Shown here piece by piece: positions 27,601-35,266 of a DNA stretch of 64,000 nt; the stretch's first letter is position 1, and each line of letters begins with the position of its first letter. Where the stretch lies: the NCBI GenBank assembly GCA_900757655.1, contig CAAEOT010000022.1, positions 37,645 through 101,644 of the forward strand. Direction: 5' to 3'. Source of the stretch: an uncultured Oscillospiraceae bacterium (GTDB taxonomy: Bacteria > Bacillota > Clostridia > Oscillospirales > Oscillospiraceae). Under the pieces are notes generated by a model that was not told where the DNA came from, made no database searches, and worked only from the letters and a program-made list of their open reading frames with translations. Both the position numbers and the translations under genes were made by a program.

Positions 27601-29072
27601 TGTCCGTCCTCCTGCGCCGTGGGCAGCACCGTATTCTGAACGAAACTGTCAGCCAACGCGCGCACATCCTGCGCGTCGACGCGGCCGTCCAGATTGACAT
27701 CCATCGTCAGCAGCAGCTCCGCCGCCGGGGCCTTGCTGTCTGCGCAGGCCGTGCGGATATTGAGCGCATCCTGTGCGTTGATAACGCCATCGGCATTCCC
27801 ATCGCCGACGGTCAGCACCGGGCCCTTGCCTTCCGTCACGGTGTAGTTTTCCGTGTCATTGAGCGCGTCATCCGCCACGTCCGGCGCAAAGAGCCAGACC
27901 CACGTCGGCGTGTCGCTGCGCTCAGACAATACGGGGCTGTAGAGCAGCTGCGTCCCGTCAGAAAACGTGACCGTGCTGTCCACCGTCACGTCCGGCAGGC
28001 ACACGGCGACCGTGCGGTATCCGGCCGGGATGAGGCCGCTGCCGTCCGCCGTGCAGAGCACGCGCGCGACCGGTTCGTCCGGCTCGGCGGGCGTCTCGAC
28101 CGCGGGCGCATCCGTCTCCTGATAGAGGCCGCTCTGCCCGCGCCGGAACCGCGAGACGGCCACGAGCGCGTACACCGCCTGCTCCGTGGCAAGGCTGTCG
28201 ACGCCGCCGGAGGCCTTGTGGCGGAACGCGGCCGCGCCCGCATCATAAAACGTCAGCAGCGCATCGACCGCCGAGCCGCCGTCCTTGACGAAACGGCTGT
28301 CCGTGTCCGGGTCGATGCCCAGCGCCGTGCAGGCGACGATGACCTGCGCGACGCTCTCGGCATTGGCGGAGCCCCATGAGGTGAAGCCGCCGTTGCCGTT
28401 CTGCATGGCCGAGAGCGTGTCGATGCCGCGCGACACGGCCGCTGCGACGGCCGCCTCCCCGCGGTACGCCGCCAGCGCCTGCAGCACCATGGCCGTCACG
28501 TCCGGGTCGGCCGCCGCGCCGCTCATCGCCCAGCCGCCGCCAGAGAGCTCCGCCGCCAGAATGGCATCCACGCACTGGCGGCGCACCGCGCTGCCGGGCA
28601 GGTAATTGCGACTGTCGAGCGCGAGCAGCGCAAACACCGGGCCGTTGATGCCCTGATTGCGCACCCAGGAAAAGTCGGCATACGGCGCGGTGAGGTCGCA
28701 GCCGCCAACCTGCGTCGCGTCGCGCCCGATGGCGGACAGCGCAAGGATGACGCGCGAATTGTCCGTGGATTTGTAGGCGTTGAGCGCGCCGTCGCGCCCG
28801 GACGCCGCCGTGAGCTCCGGCGCTTTGGCCGCAACGTCGGCATAATAGTGCGCAAAATAGTCGCTGTCCACGGCGAAATATCCGCCGCGCGCAAGGCCGA
28901 GCACCGTCCACTCATCGCCGTAACCCGGCGACAGGACAGCCGCCGCCTGCTGCGCCAGCGCGGCCGAGAGCACCGGCTGCACATCCGCGCCCTGTGCCGC
29001 CGGGGCCGGCAGCACCACGCACGCGAGCAGCAGCGCCAGACACAGCGCCAGAAACCGTTGATTGATTCTCAT
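27597..29072 (-). CDS. Secreted alpha/alpha-toroid (prenyltransferase-like repeat) protein with C-terminal type I dockerin
   Basis: The 491-residue protein has a signal peptide (1-29, cut near AAQGA). Its alpha/alpha-toroid region (about 30-330) has repeats such as DVTAMVLQALAAY, GGFTSWGSANAESVAQVI and GVDSLATEQAVYALVAVSRF. A beta-rich spacer follows, then a dockerin (about 422-481) with two calcium loops, DGNADGVINAQDA and DVNLDGRVDAQDV. The toroid is of the kind found in squalene cyclases but also in the alpha domain of intrinsic factor/transcobalamin. In Clostridia it usually accompanies DUF4430. It opens a six-gene operon. The start at 29072 has AGGAGG 8 bases upstream. Confidence 0.87.
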   Translation of the reverse strand: MRINQRFLALCLALLLACVVLPAPAAQGADVQPVLSAALAQQAAAVLSPGYGDEWTVLGLARGGYFAVDSDYFAHYYADVAAKAPELTAASGRDGALNAYKSTDNSRVILALSAIGRDATQVGGCDLTAPYADFSWVRNQGINGPVFALLALDSRNYLPGSAVRRQCVDAILAAELSGGGWAMSGAAADPDVTAMVLQALAAYRGEAAVAAAVSRGIDTLSAMQNGNGGFTSWGSANAESVAQVIVACTALGIDPDTDSRFVKDGGSAVDALLTFYDAGAAAFRHKASGGVDSLATEQAVYALVAVSRFRRGQSGLYQETDAPAVETPAEPDEPVARVLCTADGSGLIPAGYRTVAVCLPDVTVDSTVTFSDGTQLLYSPVLSERSDTPTWVWLFAPDVADDALNDTENYTVTEGKGPVLTVGDGNADGVINAQDALNIRTACADSKAPAAELLLTMDVNLDGRVDAQDVRALADSFVQNTVLPTAQEDGQ

Positions 29073-29142
29073 AATCTTCCTCCTGAAGGGGCCGCAAATG
29101 CACGCGGGAAGCCCGTGCGCGAATTTTCTGAAATCACGCAAC

Positions 29143-29171
29143 ATTATACCAGCCGTCCGGCGCAAAAGCAA
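29143..29171 (-). promoter_or_regulatory. Promoter of the toroid-cohesin-DUF4430-ECF operon
   Basis: On minus, TTGCTT (29166-29171) is followed after 17 bases by a perfect TATAAT (29143-29148) with a TGG just before it. The leader is about 65 bases, too short for a cobalamin riboswitch. Confidence 0.78.
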
Positions 29172-29276
29172 CGCTCTGCGACATTTCCCGCCCCGGTGAT
29201 GCATGGACTTTCTGTCAGGTTTTCCGGCAGGCCGCCTTTGCGCAATTTCCCGCGCGCGGCGTGCTAGGATAAGCCC

Positions 29277-30113
29277 ATGGACGTCATCTATCTCGACAGC
29301 CTGTTCGGGCTGAATCTGCTGATTGACTACTGTCTGGTGCTGGCATCGGCGCGCGTGTGCGGCGTGGTGCTGCACCGCTGGCGGTACGCGCTCGCGGCGC
29401 TCATCGGCGCGCTGTACGCGGCGCTCATGGTCCTGCCCGGCTGCGGGTGGCTGGCAAACGGCGCGATGAAGCTCGCGCTCGGCGCGGCCATGGCGCTCAT
29501 CGCCTTCGGCGGCGAGGCCCATCTCGTGCGGTGCACGGTGGTGTTCTTCGCCGTGTCGGCCGCATTCGGCGGCGCGGTGTACGCTGCGAGCATGCTCGCG
29601 GGCGTGTCGCCGGGCAGCGGCGCGCTCGTGACGGTATCGGGCCGGGTGCTGGCGCTGTCGTTCGCCGCGTGCTACGCGGCCGTGTCGCTCGTGTTCCGCC
29701 GGCGGGCAAAGGCCGCCGACCGCGAGGTGCGCACCGTGACGGTCACGCTCGCCGGGCGCAGCGTGACGCTCAAGGCTCTGCGCGACAGCGGCAACGACCT
29801 GCACGACCCGGTGTCCGGTCTGCCGGCGGCGGTGGTCGAGCGCGCGGCGGTGCTGCCGCTGTTTCCAGCGCTGCACGCGCTGCCGGACGACGCAGTGCAG
29901 ACACTGGAGGCGCTCAGTGCGCTGCCGGAGTGCACCGGCCGGGTCGTGCTGCTGCCGTACCGCGCGGTGGGCGTGGCCGGCGCACTGCTGCCGGCGTTCC
30001 GGCCGGACAGCGTGAGGATCGACGGCATGCCGGAGCCGATGCTGCTGGCGCTGAGTGCGCAGGCGCTCACATCTGACGGCGCATTTGCCATGGTGCTGCC
30101 GCCAAAAAACTGA
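29277..30113 (+). CDS. spoIIGA: Sigma-E processing peptidase SpoIIGA
   Basis: A 278-residue protein with five N-terminal membrane helices and a C-terminal aspartic-protease-like domain. It opens MDVIYLDSLFGLNLLIDY, as in SpoIIGA, and holds the active-site segment LRDSGNDLHDPVSG (catalytic Asp in DSGN). It cuts the pro-sequence from sigma-E in the mother cell, and the sigE gene follows 13 bases later. The ribosome site is a weak AGGA (29266-29269). Confidence 0.93.
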   Translation: MDVIYLDSLFGLNLLIDYCLVLASARVCGVVLHRWRYALAALIGALYAALMVLPGCGWLANGAMKLALGAAMALIAFGGEAHLVRCTVVFFAVSAAFGGAVYAASMLAGVSPGSGALVTVSGRVLALSFAACYAAVSLVFRRRAKAADREVRTVTVTLAGRSVTLKALRDSGNDLHDPVSGLPAAVVERAAVLPLFPALHALPDDAVQTLEALSALPECTGRVVLLPYRAVGVAGALLPAFRPDSVRIDGMPEPMLLALSAQALTSDGAFAMVLPPKN

Positions 30114-30126
30114 GGAGGGGTTTTTC

Positions 30127-30852
30127 GTGCCAAGACTACTGGAAAGACTACATACGCTCTGGGCGGCGCTGCGGCTGCGGCTGCGCGGCGGCGCGCCGGG
30201 GCTGTTTTACATCGGCGGGAGCGACACCATGCCCGCCCCACTCGACCGCGAGGCAGAGCAGCAGACCATCCGGGCGCTCGCCGCCGGGAGCGAGGAGGCC
30301 GCTTCCCTGCTCATCGAGCACAACCTGCGGCTGGTGGTGTACATCGCGCGCCGGTTTGAAAACACGGGCATCCACATCGAGGACCTGATCTCGATCGGCA
30401 CGATCGGCCTCATCAAGGCCATCCATACCTTCAAGCCGGACAAGAACATCAAGCTCGCGACCTACGCCTCGCGCTGCATCGAAAACGAGATCCTCATGTA
30501 CCTGCGCAAATGCAGCGCGCAGAAAACGGAAGTGAGCATCGATGAGCCGCTCAACACCGACTGGGACGGCAACGAGCTGCTGCTCTCGGACATTCTCGGC
30601 ACGGATGCCGACGCCGTGAGCCGCCCGCTCGAGGACGACGCGGAGCGCGCCATGCTCCTGCGCGCCATTGAGACGCTCGGCGAGCGCGACCGGCAGATCA
30701 TCCTGCTGCGCTTCGGCATCGGCGGCGCGCGCGAGGCGACGCAAAAAGAGGTTGCAGACCTGCTGGGCATCTCGCAGAGCTACATCAGCCGGCTGGAAAA
30801 GCGCATCATCGCGCACCTGCGTCAGGAGATGCTCAAGCAGATGCAGTGCTGA
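30127..30852 (+). CDS. sigE: Sporulation sigma factor sigma-E
   Basis: A 241-residue sigma-70 family factor. Residues 1-28 form the pro-sequence with YIGGS, where SpoIIGA cuts near GGS. NLRLVVYIARRFENTG and EDLISIGTIGLIKA are region 2; KTEVSIDEPLNTDWDGNELLLSDILGT, split between two blocks, is the sigma-E hallmark; QSYISRLEKRII is region 4. It directs mother-cell transcription early in sporulation. The start is GTG at 30127, with AGGAGGGG upstream. In many Clostridia sigG follows; here it does not. Confidence 0.95.
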   Translation: MPRLLERLHTLWAALRLRLRGGAPGLFYIGGSDTMPAPLDREAEQQTIRALAAGSEEAASLLIEHNLRLVVYIARRFENTGIHIEDLISIGTIGLIKAIHTFKPDKNIKLATYASRCIENEILMYLRKCSAQKTEVSIDEPLNTDWDGNELLLSDILGTDADAVSRPLEDDAERAMLLRAIETLGERDRQIILLRFGIGGAREATQKEVADLLGISQSYISRLEKRIIAHLRQEMLKQMQC

Positions 30853-30861
30853 TACGATCAA

Positions 30862-30905
30862 AAGCGGCGGCTCCGGTCGGAGCCGCCGCTTCGTTTCTCA
30901 TTTTT
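30862..30905. terminator. Bidirectional terminator between sigE and the znu operon
   Basis: AAGCGGCGGCTCCG (30862-30875) pairs with CGGAGCCGCCGCTT (30878-30891). The loop is 2 bases; a broken T-run follows on plus and TTTT on minus. Confidence 0.82.
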
Positions 30906-31722
30906 TCACGCGGCATCGGATCCGCTGCACCCCGCAAAAGAGCAGGAACACTACAAGATCGACCACCACGACGCTCGCACCGGACGGCGTCTCGAGCACG
31001 TAGGACAGCACCATGCCGAGCAGGAAATTCACCACCGACACCACGGCCGCGCAGATCGTGACCGAACGGAACGTGCCGCACACGCGCATGGCCGTCAGCG
31101 CCGGGAAGATAATGAGGCTCGAGATGAGCAGCGCGCCCATCATGCGCATGCCCAGCACGATTGTGACCGCCGTGAGCACCGCGAGCAGCATGTTGTACGC
31201 CTGTGTATGCACACCGGTCGCGCGAGAGAACGTCTCGTCAAACGTGACGGCAAAAATGCGCGGATAGCACAGCACGAACAGCGCCAGCACCGCCGCCGAC
31301 AAAATCAGGCTCAGGCGCAGGTCGGCCGACGACAGCGACAGGATGCTGCCAAACATGTAGTTATTCACATCGGTGTTCATGCCGCTGGTCATGGACACGG
31401 TCATCACACCGATGGCCAGCGCGCTGCTTGAGAGCAGCGCGATCGCGGCGTCGCCCTTGAGCTTTCCGTTTTGCGACAGGCGCAGCAGCAAAAACGCCGC
31501 CACGACCACGACCGGCACCGCCACGGCCAGCGGCGCAAGATTGAGCGCCGTCGCGATCGCGAGCGCGCCGAAGCCGACATGGCTCAGCCCGTCGCCGATC
31601 ATGGAATAGCGCTTGAGCACGAGCGACACACCGAGCAGAGACGCGCACAGCGACACGAGCACACCCACGACGAGCGCGCGCACGAGAAACGGATAGGATA
31701 ACATTTCGAGGATGACTTTCAT
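30898..31722 (-). CDS. znuB: Metal ABC transporter permease (ZnuB-type)
   Basis: A 274-residue protein with about eight helices of the ABC-3 family. GDGLSHVGFGALAIA and GMRMMGALLISSLIIFPALTA, split by loops, are its core motifs. It forms the membrane channel for zinc (or manganese) import. It overlaps the ATPase gene by 4 bases and ends the four-gene operon that begins with the Fur-family regulator. Confidence 0.92.
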   Translation of the reverse strand: MKVILEMLSYPFLVRALVVGVLVSLCASLLGVSLVLKRYSMIGDGLSHVGFGALAIATALNLAPLAVAVPVVVVAAFLLLRLSQNGKLKGDAAIALLSSSALAIGVMTVSMTSGMNTDVNNYMFGSILSLSSADLRLSLILSAAVLALFVLCYPRIFAVTFDETFSRATGVHTQAYNMLLAVLTAVTIVLGMRMMGALLISSLIIFPALTAMRVCGTFRSVTICAAVVSVVNFLLGMVLSYVLETPSGASVVVVDLVVFLLFCGVQRIRCRVKK

Positions 31723-32426
31723 AGCTTCCGCCCTCCCAGGAAACGGCGCGCGGCGTCGCTCTGCTTATAGGCCGCCGCCGTGCCGAAAAAGAGCTGCTGG
31801 TGCCCCAGGTGCAGTACGTGCGTGGCGTAGCGGAGGGCGGCGTCGATGTCGTGCGTGACCATGATGACCGTGATATCATTGCAGAGGTTCACGAGCTTGA
31901 TGAGGTTATACAGCTCCCCCGTCGCCACGGGGTCGAGGCCCGTGACCGGCTCATCGAGCAGCAGGAGCTTGCGCGTGGCGCACAGGGCGCGCGCAAGCAG
32001 CACGCGCTGCTGCTGGCCGCCGGAGAGCGCCTGATAGCTGTGGTGCGCCAGATCCTCAATGCCCATGCGCTCCATGTTCTCCTGCGCACGGGCGCGGTCG
32101 GCCCGCGAGTAAAACGGGCGGCCATGCATCTGGTTGATGCAGCCCGAGCGCACGACCTCCGCCACGCTCGCGGGAAAGTCGCGCTGGAGCTGCGTCTGCT
32201 GCGGCAGATAGCCAATCTCGTTGCGCACAAGACCGTCGCCGAGCGTGATGCTGCCCTGCTCCGGTACCTTCAGGCCGAGCAGGCCCTTGATGAGCGTGGA
32301 CTTGCCGGAACCGTTTTCACCGACCACGCACAGCAGATCGCCGCGCGAGACCGTAAAGTTCACGTCGCGCAGCACCGTCTGCCCGTCGTAGCCGAGGCAG
32401 ACGTGTTCACAAGTAATAAGTGCCAT
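31719..32426 (-). CDS. znuC: Metal ABC transporter ATPase (ZnuC-type)
   Basis: A 235-residue single ABC domain: Walker A GENGSGKST, signature LSGGQQQR, Walker B LLLLDEPVTGLDP and an H-loop THD. It powers the ZnuB permease. It begins 2 bases after the ZnuA stop, and the start is the ATG at 32426, where the ABC fold begins (MALITCEHVC). Confidence 0.93.
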   Translation of the reverse strand: MALITCEHVCLGYDGQTVLRDVNFTVSRGDLLCVVGENGSGKSTLIKGLLGLKVPEQGSITLGDGLVRNEIGYLPQQTQLQRDFPASVAEVVRSGCINQMHGRPFYSRADRARAQENMERMGIEDLAHHSYQALSGGQQQRVLLARALCATRKLLLLDEPVTGLDPVATGELYNLIKLVNLCNDITVIMVTHDIDAALRYATHVLHLGHQQLFFGTAAAYKQSDAARRFLGGRKL

Positions 32427-32428
32427 CG

Positions 32429-33385
32429 TTAATTCAATGCCTCCCGCAGCGTCTGCACGTTGCGCTCCATGAGCTGCAGGTACGTCGCGCCGTCTGCAAA
32501 TGCCTGCGCCGTCACATTGTGACAAGTCGCAAACTCCAGTTTTTTCGCGCCCGTGGCCTCGCAGATCGTGTCGGCGAGCTTGCCGTTCGAGAGCTCGATC
32601 GTGAACACGACCGGGATGCCCTCCGCGCGCACCTTGTCGATCAGAAACGCCACCGTGGCCGCCGAGGGCTCGGCCGCGTCCGCGCAGCCGGGATAGGCGG
32701 CGTAATAGTCCAGTCCATAGGCGTCGGCAAAGTACCGCAGTGGGAACCTGTCAGCAAAAATCACGGTTTTTCGCGCTGCATGCTCCACTACATCCTGAAA
32801 TTCCGCATCTAACTGGTTTAATTTCTCCACATAGTCCCCACACCGCTGCGCATACGCCGCCGCATGCGCGCTGTCTGCCGCAGCGAACGTATCGGCAAGC
32901 TTCTGGCAGATGCGCGCCGCGTTGCGCGGGGACGTCCAGACGTGCTCGTCCGGCTCCGCGTCATCGGCCGCATGGTCATGGTCATGCTTTTCCGTCTGCA
33001 TGCCCTCAACGGTCTCCTCGTCGAGCAGCTCCACGCAGTCCATAAGCGTCACAACGCGCAGGTTCGGGTTATCGACGCCGTCAAGCACGGTCTTGACCCA
33101 CGCGTCCGACTCGCCGCCGACGTAGATGAACACATCGGCATTGCGGATGGCAATGATGTCCTTCGGCGTGGGCTCATAGGCGTGCACCTCGCAGCCGGGG
33201 CGCAGCAGCATCGTGACCGACACATCGTCCCCGCCGACCTGACGCGCAAAATCATAGGGTGCGAAGATCGTCGTGACGACGTGGAGCTTGCCGTCGTCCG
33301 AGGCCGGGTTTCGCTGCACGGTGCAGCCCGAAAACGCCGACACAGCCAGCACCATTGCCAGCAGCACACACAGGAGCTTACGCAT
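32429..33385 (-). CDS. znuA: Metal-binding lipoprotein of ABC transporter (ZnuA-type)
   Basis: A 318-residue cluster A-I solute-binding lipoprotein. The lipobox FSGC puts the lipidated Cys near residue 21. A His/Asp-rich loop EKHDHDHAADDAEPDEH is typical of zinc-binding members and points to zinc, not manganese. PKDIIAIRNADVFIYVGG and DEHVWTSPRNA are conserved family segments. It overlaps the upstream Fur-family gene by 8 bases. Confidence 0.93.
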   Translation of the reverse strand: MRKLLCVLLAMVLAVSAFSGCTVQRNPASDDGKLHVVTTIFAPYDFARQVGGDDVSVTMLLRPGCEVHAYEPTPKDIIAIRNADVFIYVGGESDAWVKTVLDGVDNPNLRVVTLMDCVELLDEETVEGMQTEKHDHDHAADDAEPDEHVWTSPRNAARICQKLADTFAAADSAHAAAYAQRCGDYVEKLNQLDAEFQDVVEHAARKTVIFADRFPLRYFADAYGLDYYAAYPGCADAAEPSAATVAFLIDKVRAEGIPVVFTIELSNGKLADTICEATGAKKLEFATCHNVTAQAFADGATYLQLMERNVQTLREALN

Positions 33386-33791
33386 GGCCGTCACGCTTTC
33401 TGCCGCAGGCGGCGCACGTGCCGTAGATCGTCGTGCTGCGGCCGTCGACGGTGAAGCCGGCCGCGCGCAGCAGGTCCGACTGCAACGCATCGGACACGCC
33501 CTCGTCCAGATGGATCAGCCGCCCGCAGTCCACGCACTTGAGGTGCAGGTGCGCGTCGCAGTGGCCGGGGTCCATGGCCTGATAGGCCGCGCTGCCGCTG
33601 CTCTCGGGCGCAAAGCGGCGCACGGTGCCCTCCTCGACCAATCGGTCGAGCGCACGGTAGACCGTGCTGCGGCCAGGGGCCTCGTCGCCCATGGCCGCGA
33701 GCAGCTGCTCGACCGTGAACTGCTCGTCCGCGTGCGCAGACAAAAACGCCAGCAGCGCACAGCGCTGCTGCGTGTGATAACTGTTTCGCAT
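33378..33791 (-). CDS. Fur-family regulator, probably Zur
   Basis: A 137-residue repressor. The winged helix covers about 1-75 (STVYRALDRLVEEG is the recognition area). CVDCG and CAACG are the two CxxC structural zinc sites, with HCDAHLHLKC holding regulatory ligands. It heads the znuACB operon, so Zur is the most likely type. The ATG at 33791 follows GGAGG. An inverted repeat overlapping its own start of transcription suggests autoregulation. Confidence 0.88.
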   Translation of the reverse strand: MRNSYHTQQRCALLAFLSAHADEQFTVEQLLAAMGDEAPGRSTVYRALDRLVEEGTVRRFAPESSGSAAYQAMDPGHCDAHLHLKCVDCGRLIHLDEGVSDALQSDLLRAAGFTVDGRSTTIYGTCAACGRKRDGHA

Positions 33792-33803
33792 GGTTTCGCC
33801 TCC

Positions 33804-33826
33804 AAATCGGGAACGAATCCCGAATT
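33804..33826. promoter_or_regulatory. Candidate Zur/Fur operator
   Basis: TCGGGA (33807-33812) and TCCCGA (33818-33823) form an inverted repeat around ACGAA, with further matching A/T bases outside. It lies at and just after the expected transcription start of the zur-znu operon. Confidence 0.55.
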
Positions 33827-33834
33827 CAAGCCGT

Positions 33835-33863
33835 AGCATACACGCAGTTTGCCCGTCTGTCAA
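33835..33863 (-). promoter_or_regulatory. Sigma-A promoter of the zur-znuACB operon
   Basis: On minus, a perfect TTGACA (33858-33863) is followed after 17 bases by TATGCT (33835-33840). Confidence 0.8.
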
Positions 33864-33869
33864 GAGCAA

Positions 33870-33907
33870 AATGCAAAAATCCCGCCGGACATTGCGTCCG
33901 ACGGGAC
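33870..33907 (-). terminator. Terminator after carD
   Basis: The arms at 33880-33890 and 33896-33906 (TCCCGCCGGAC with GTCCGACGGGA) form a stem with one G-T pair; on minus it is followed by ATTTTTGCATTTT. Confidence 0.82.
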
Positions 33908-33920
33908 TTTGGATTTAGAT

Positions 33921-34448
33921 TCAGGCGAGGGCAGCCTCGGACTCGTCCGCGCCGCCGAGTTCGTCGGCAATGAACTGCGGCACCTGCTCGCGCGTCATGT
34001 TCAGCGCGACGGCCAGCTCCCCGTGGAGCATCTCCTCGGCGCGCTTCATATAGCGCTCATCGACGAGGCCGAGCTTTTTGCCGCGCTCGGTCATCTGGCG
34101 GCGCTTGGCGCGCACATCCTTGATCAGCTGCAGGAGGTCGGCGCAGGTGTAGTTCTGGATGCACTGCTGATAGTGCTCGTTGAGAAAGCGGAGGTTGGAG
34201 TTTTCATAGACTTCCGCGGTCATCTGCGGAATGCGGTCGATGAGCGCGAGCGCTTCCTCGCGCGTGATCACGGGCCGCATGAACACCTTGCTGTCCACAG
34301 GCGTGAACACCTTGCCCTCGCGGTAAATGGGGGCAAGCGTATAGTAGTCCCGGTGCTTATCTACGCCGGAGATCTTCGGCGTGCCGATCTCCTCCACGCG
34401 GCAGACACCCTCGTTGCCATACACGATCAACTGACCAATTTCGTACAT
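33921..34448 (-). CDS. CarD family transcriptional regulator
   Basis: A 175-residue protein. Residues 1-60 are the Tudor-like RNA-polymerase-interacting domain (QLIVYGNEGVCRVEEIG, with YYTLAPIY), and residues 65-165 form the helical DNA-binding domain. CarD/CdnL proteins bind RNA polymerase beta and stabilise open complexes, affecting rRNA and stress genes. In Clostridia the family is often present in several copies. It is a single-gene unit with its own promoter and an attenuator-like hairpin in its leader. Confidence 0.93.
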   Translation of the reverse strand: MYEIGQLIVYGNEGVCRVEEIGTPKISGVDKHRDYYTLAPIYREGKVFTPVDSKVFMRPVITREEALALIDRIPQMTAEVYENSNLRFLNEHYQQCIQNYTCADLLQLIKDVRAKRRQMTERGKKLGLVDERYMKRAEEMLHGELAVALNMTREQVPQFIADELGGADESEAALA

Positions 34449-34486
34449 CTGAATATCCTTTCCTCAGCCAAACAAAACCAAAAACA

Positions 34487-34532
34487 AACAAAGCAGGGCG
34501 GCATTGCAGCCGCACTGCGGCCGCAACCCTGC
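34487..34532 (-). terminator. Terminator-like hairpin inside the carD leader (possible attenuator)
   Basis: Outer arms GCAGGG (34493-34498) and CCCTGC (34527-34532) enclose TTGC/GCAA and GCCGC/GCGGC helices. On minus the hairpin is followed by TTTGTTTGTTTTT. It lies between the probable carD promoter and the carD ATG, so it would stop carD transcripts unless overridden. Confidence 0.65.
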
Positions 34533-34546
34533 CCCCTGATAGATAG

Positions 34547-34577
34547 TTTAACACAAAATTTGCAAAAAGGTAAGACT
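34547..34577 (-). promoter_or_regulatory. Probable carD promoter
   Basis: On minus, TTACCT and, 17 bases on, TAAACT fit a weak sigma-A promoter upstream of the leader hairpin. Confidence 0.45.
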
Positions 34578-34592
34578 TTTTTCATTTAGGGC

Positions 34593-34620
34593 TTGATTTT
34601 TTTGCGGAAACGGATAGAAT
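34593..34620 (+). promoter_or_regulatory. Sigma-A promoter for the Ada-like membrane protein
   Basis: TTGATT (34593-34598) is followed after 16 bases by TAGAAT (34615-34620). Confidence 0.6.
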
Positions 34621-34687
34621 AAACAATTTATAGAGAGAAAAAGCAGGAAAGAAAATCCGCATTTGCTACTTTGAGGGGGAAATTGGG

Positions 34688-35218
34688 ATGCATATTGGGT
34701 GGAGCCGCATCTGGAAGGTACTGCTCGGCTGTGCCTGCGCGGTCGGGAGCATCGTCCTGCTCGCCTGCGGGCTGGTCGGCTGGGGCATTGCGGCGCTGGA
34801 GGCGGCCGCGCTGCTGCTCGCGCTGCAATACGCGCCGCGCGCGGCACGGCTGTGGAAAACGTGGTGGTTCGTGGAGCTGGTGCTCGTGCTCGCCGCCACC
34901 GTGGGGTACGCCGGCTTTGCCGCCGTGCGCACGGCGCAGGCGCCGGCATCCGCCGTCGTCATCACGACGGAGCGCGACGCGCCTCAGGCCACGCCGGTGC
35001 CGGAAACCGAAACACCGGAACCGACCGCCGCCCCGGAAGCGACGTCCGCACCCGACACGGCGGAAGCAACCTGTGTCGCCAGCCGCAAGGCGAAAAAATA
35101 CCACCGGCCGTCGTGCCAGTACGCCGCCAAGATCAAGGACGAGAACCTCGTGACCTTTGACAGCGCCGCGCAGGCGCAGGCCGCGGGCTACGCGCCCTGC
35201 GGCGCGTGCAAGCCATAA
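34688..35218 (+). CDS. Two-helix membrane protein with C-terminal Ada-like metal-binding motif
   Basis: A 176-residue protein: two membrane helices (about 10-48 and 58-80), a Thr/Pro/Glu/Ala-rich linker (about 95-125) and a small Cys domain. The last part reads KKYHRPSCQYAAKI, then GYAPCGACKP, the H-x2-x-C ... C-x2-C pattern that resembles the Ada metal-binding domain and is common at the end of secreted nucleases in Firmicutes. It probably holds one zinc outside the cell. No function is known. It has its own promoter and terminator. Confidence 0.8.
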   Translation: MHIGWSRIWKVLLGCACAVGSIVLLACGLVGWGIAALEAAALLLALQYAPRAARLWKTWWFVELVLVLAATVGYAGFAAVRTAQAPASAVVITTERDAPQATPVPETETPEPTAAPEATSAPDTAEATCVASRKAKKYHRPSCQYAAKIKDENLVTFDSAAQAQAAGYAPCGACKP

Positions 35219-35220
35219 GC

Positions 35221-35258
35221 AAAACCGCGCTCCCAGTACACGGGAGCGCGGTTTTGCT
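35221..35258. terminator. Bidirectional terminator
   Basis: AAAACCGCGCTCCC (35221-35234) pairs perfectly with GGGAGCGCGGTTTT (35242-35255), between convergent genes. Confidence 0.9.
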
Positions 35259-35266
35259 ATGAGACG

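Noticed and set aside
29073..29142. A cobalamin riboswitch before the toroid-ECF operon
   Set aside because: The promoter leaves a leader of only about 65 bases, and I see no B12-box-like core. The ligand therefore cannot be assigned on that basis.
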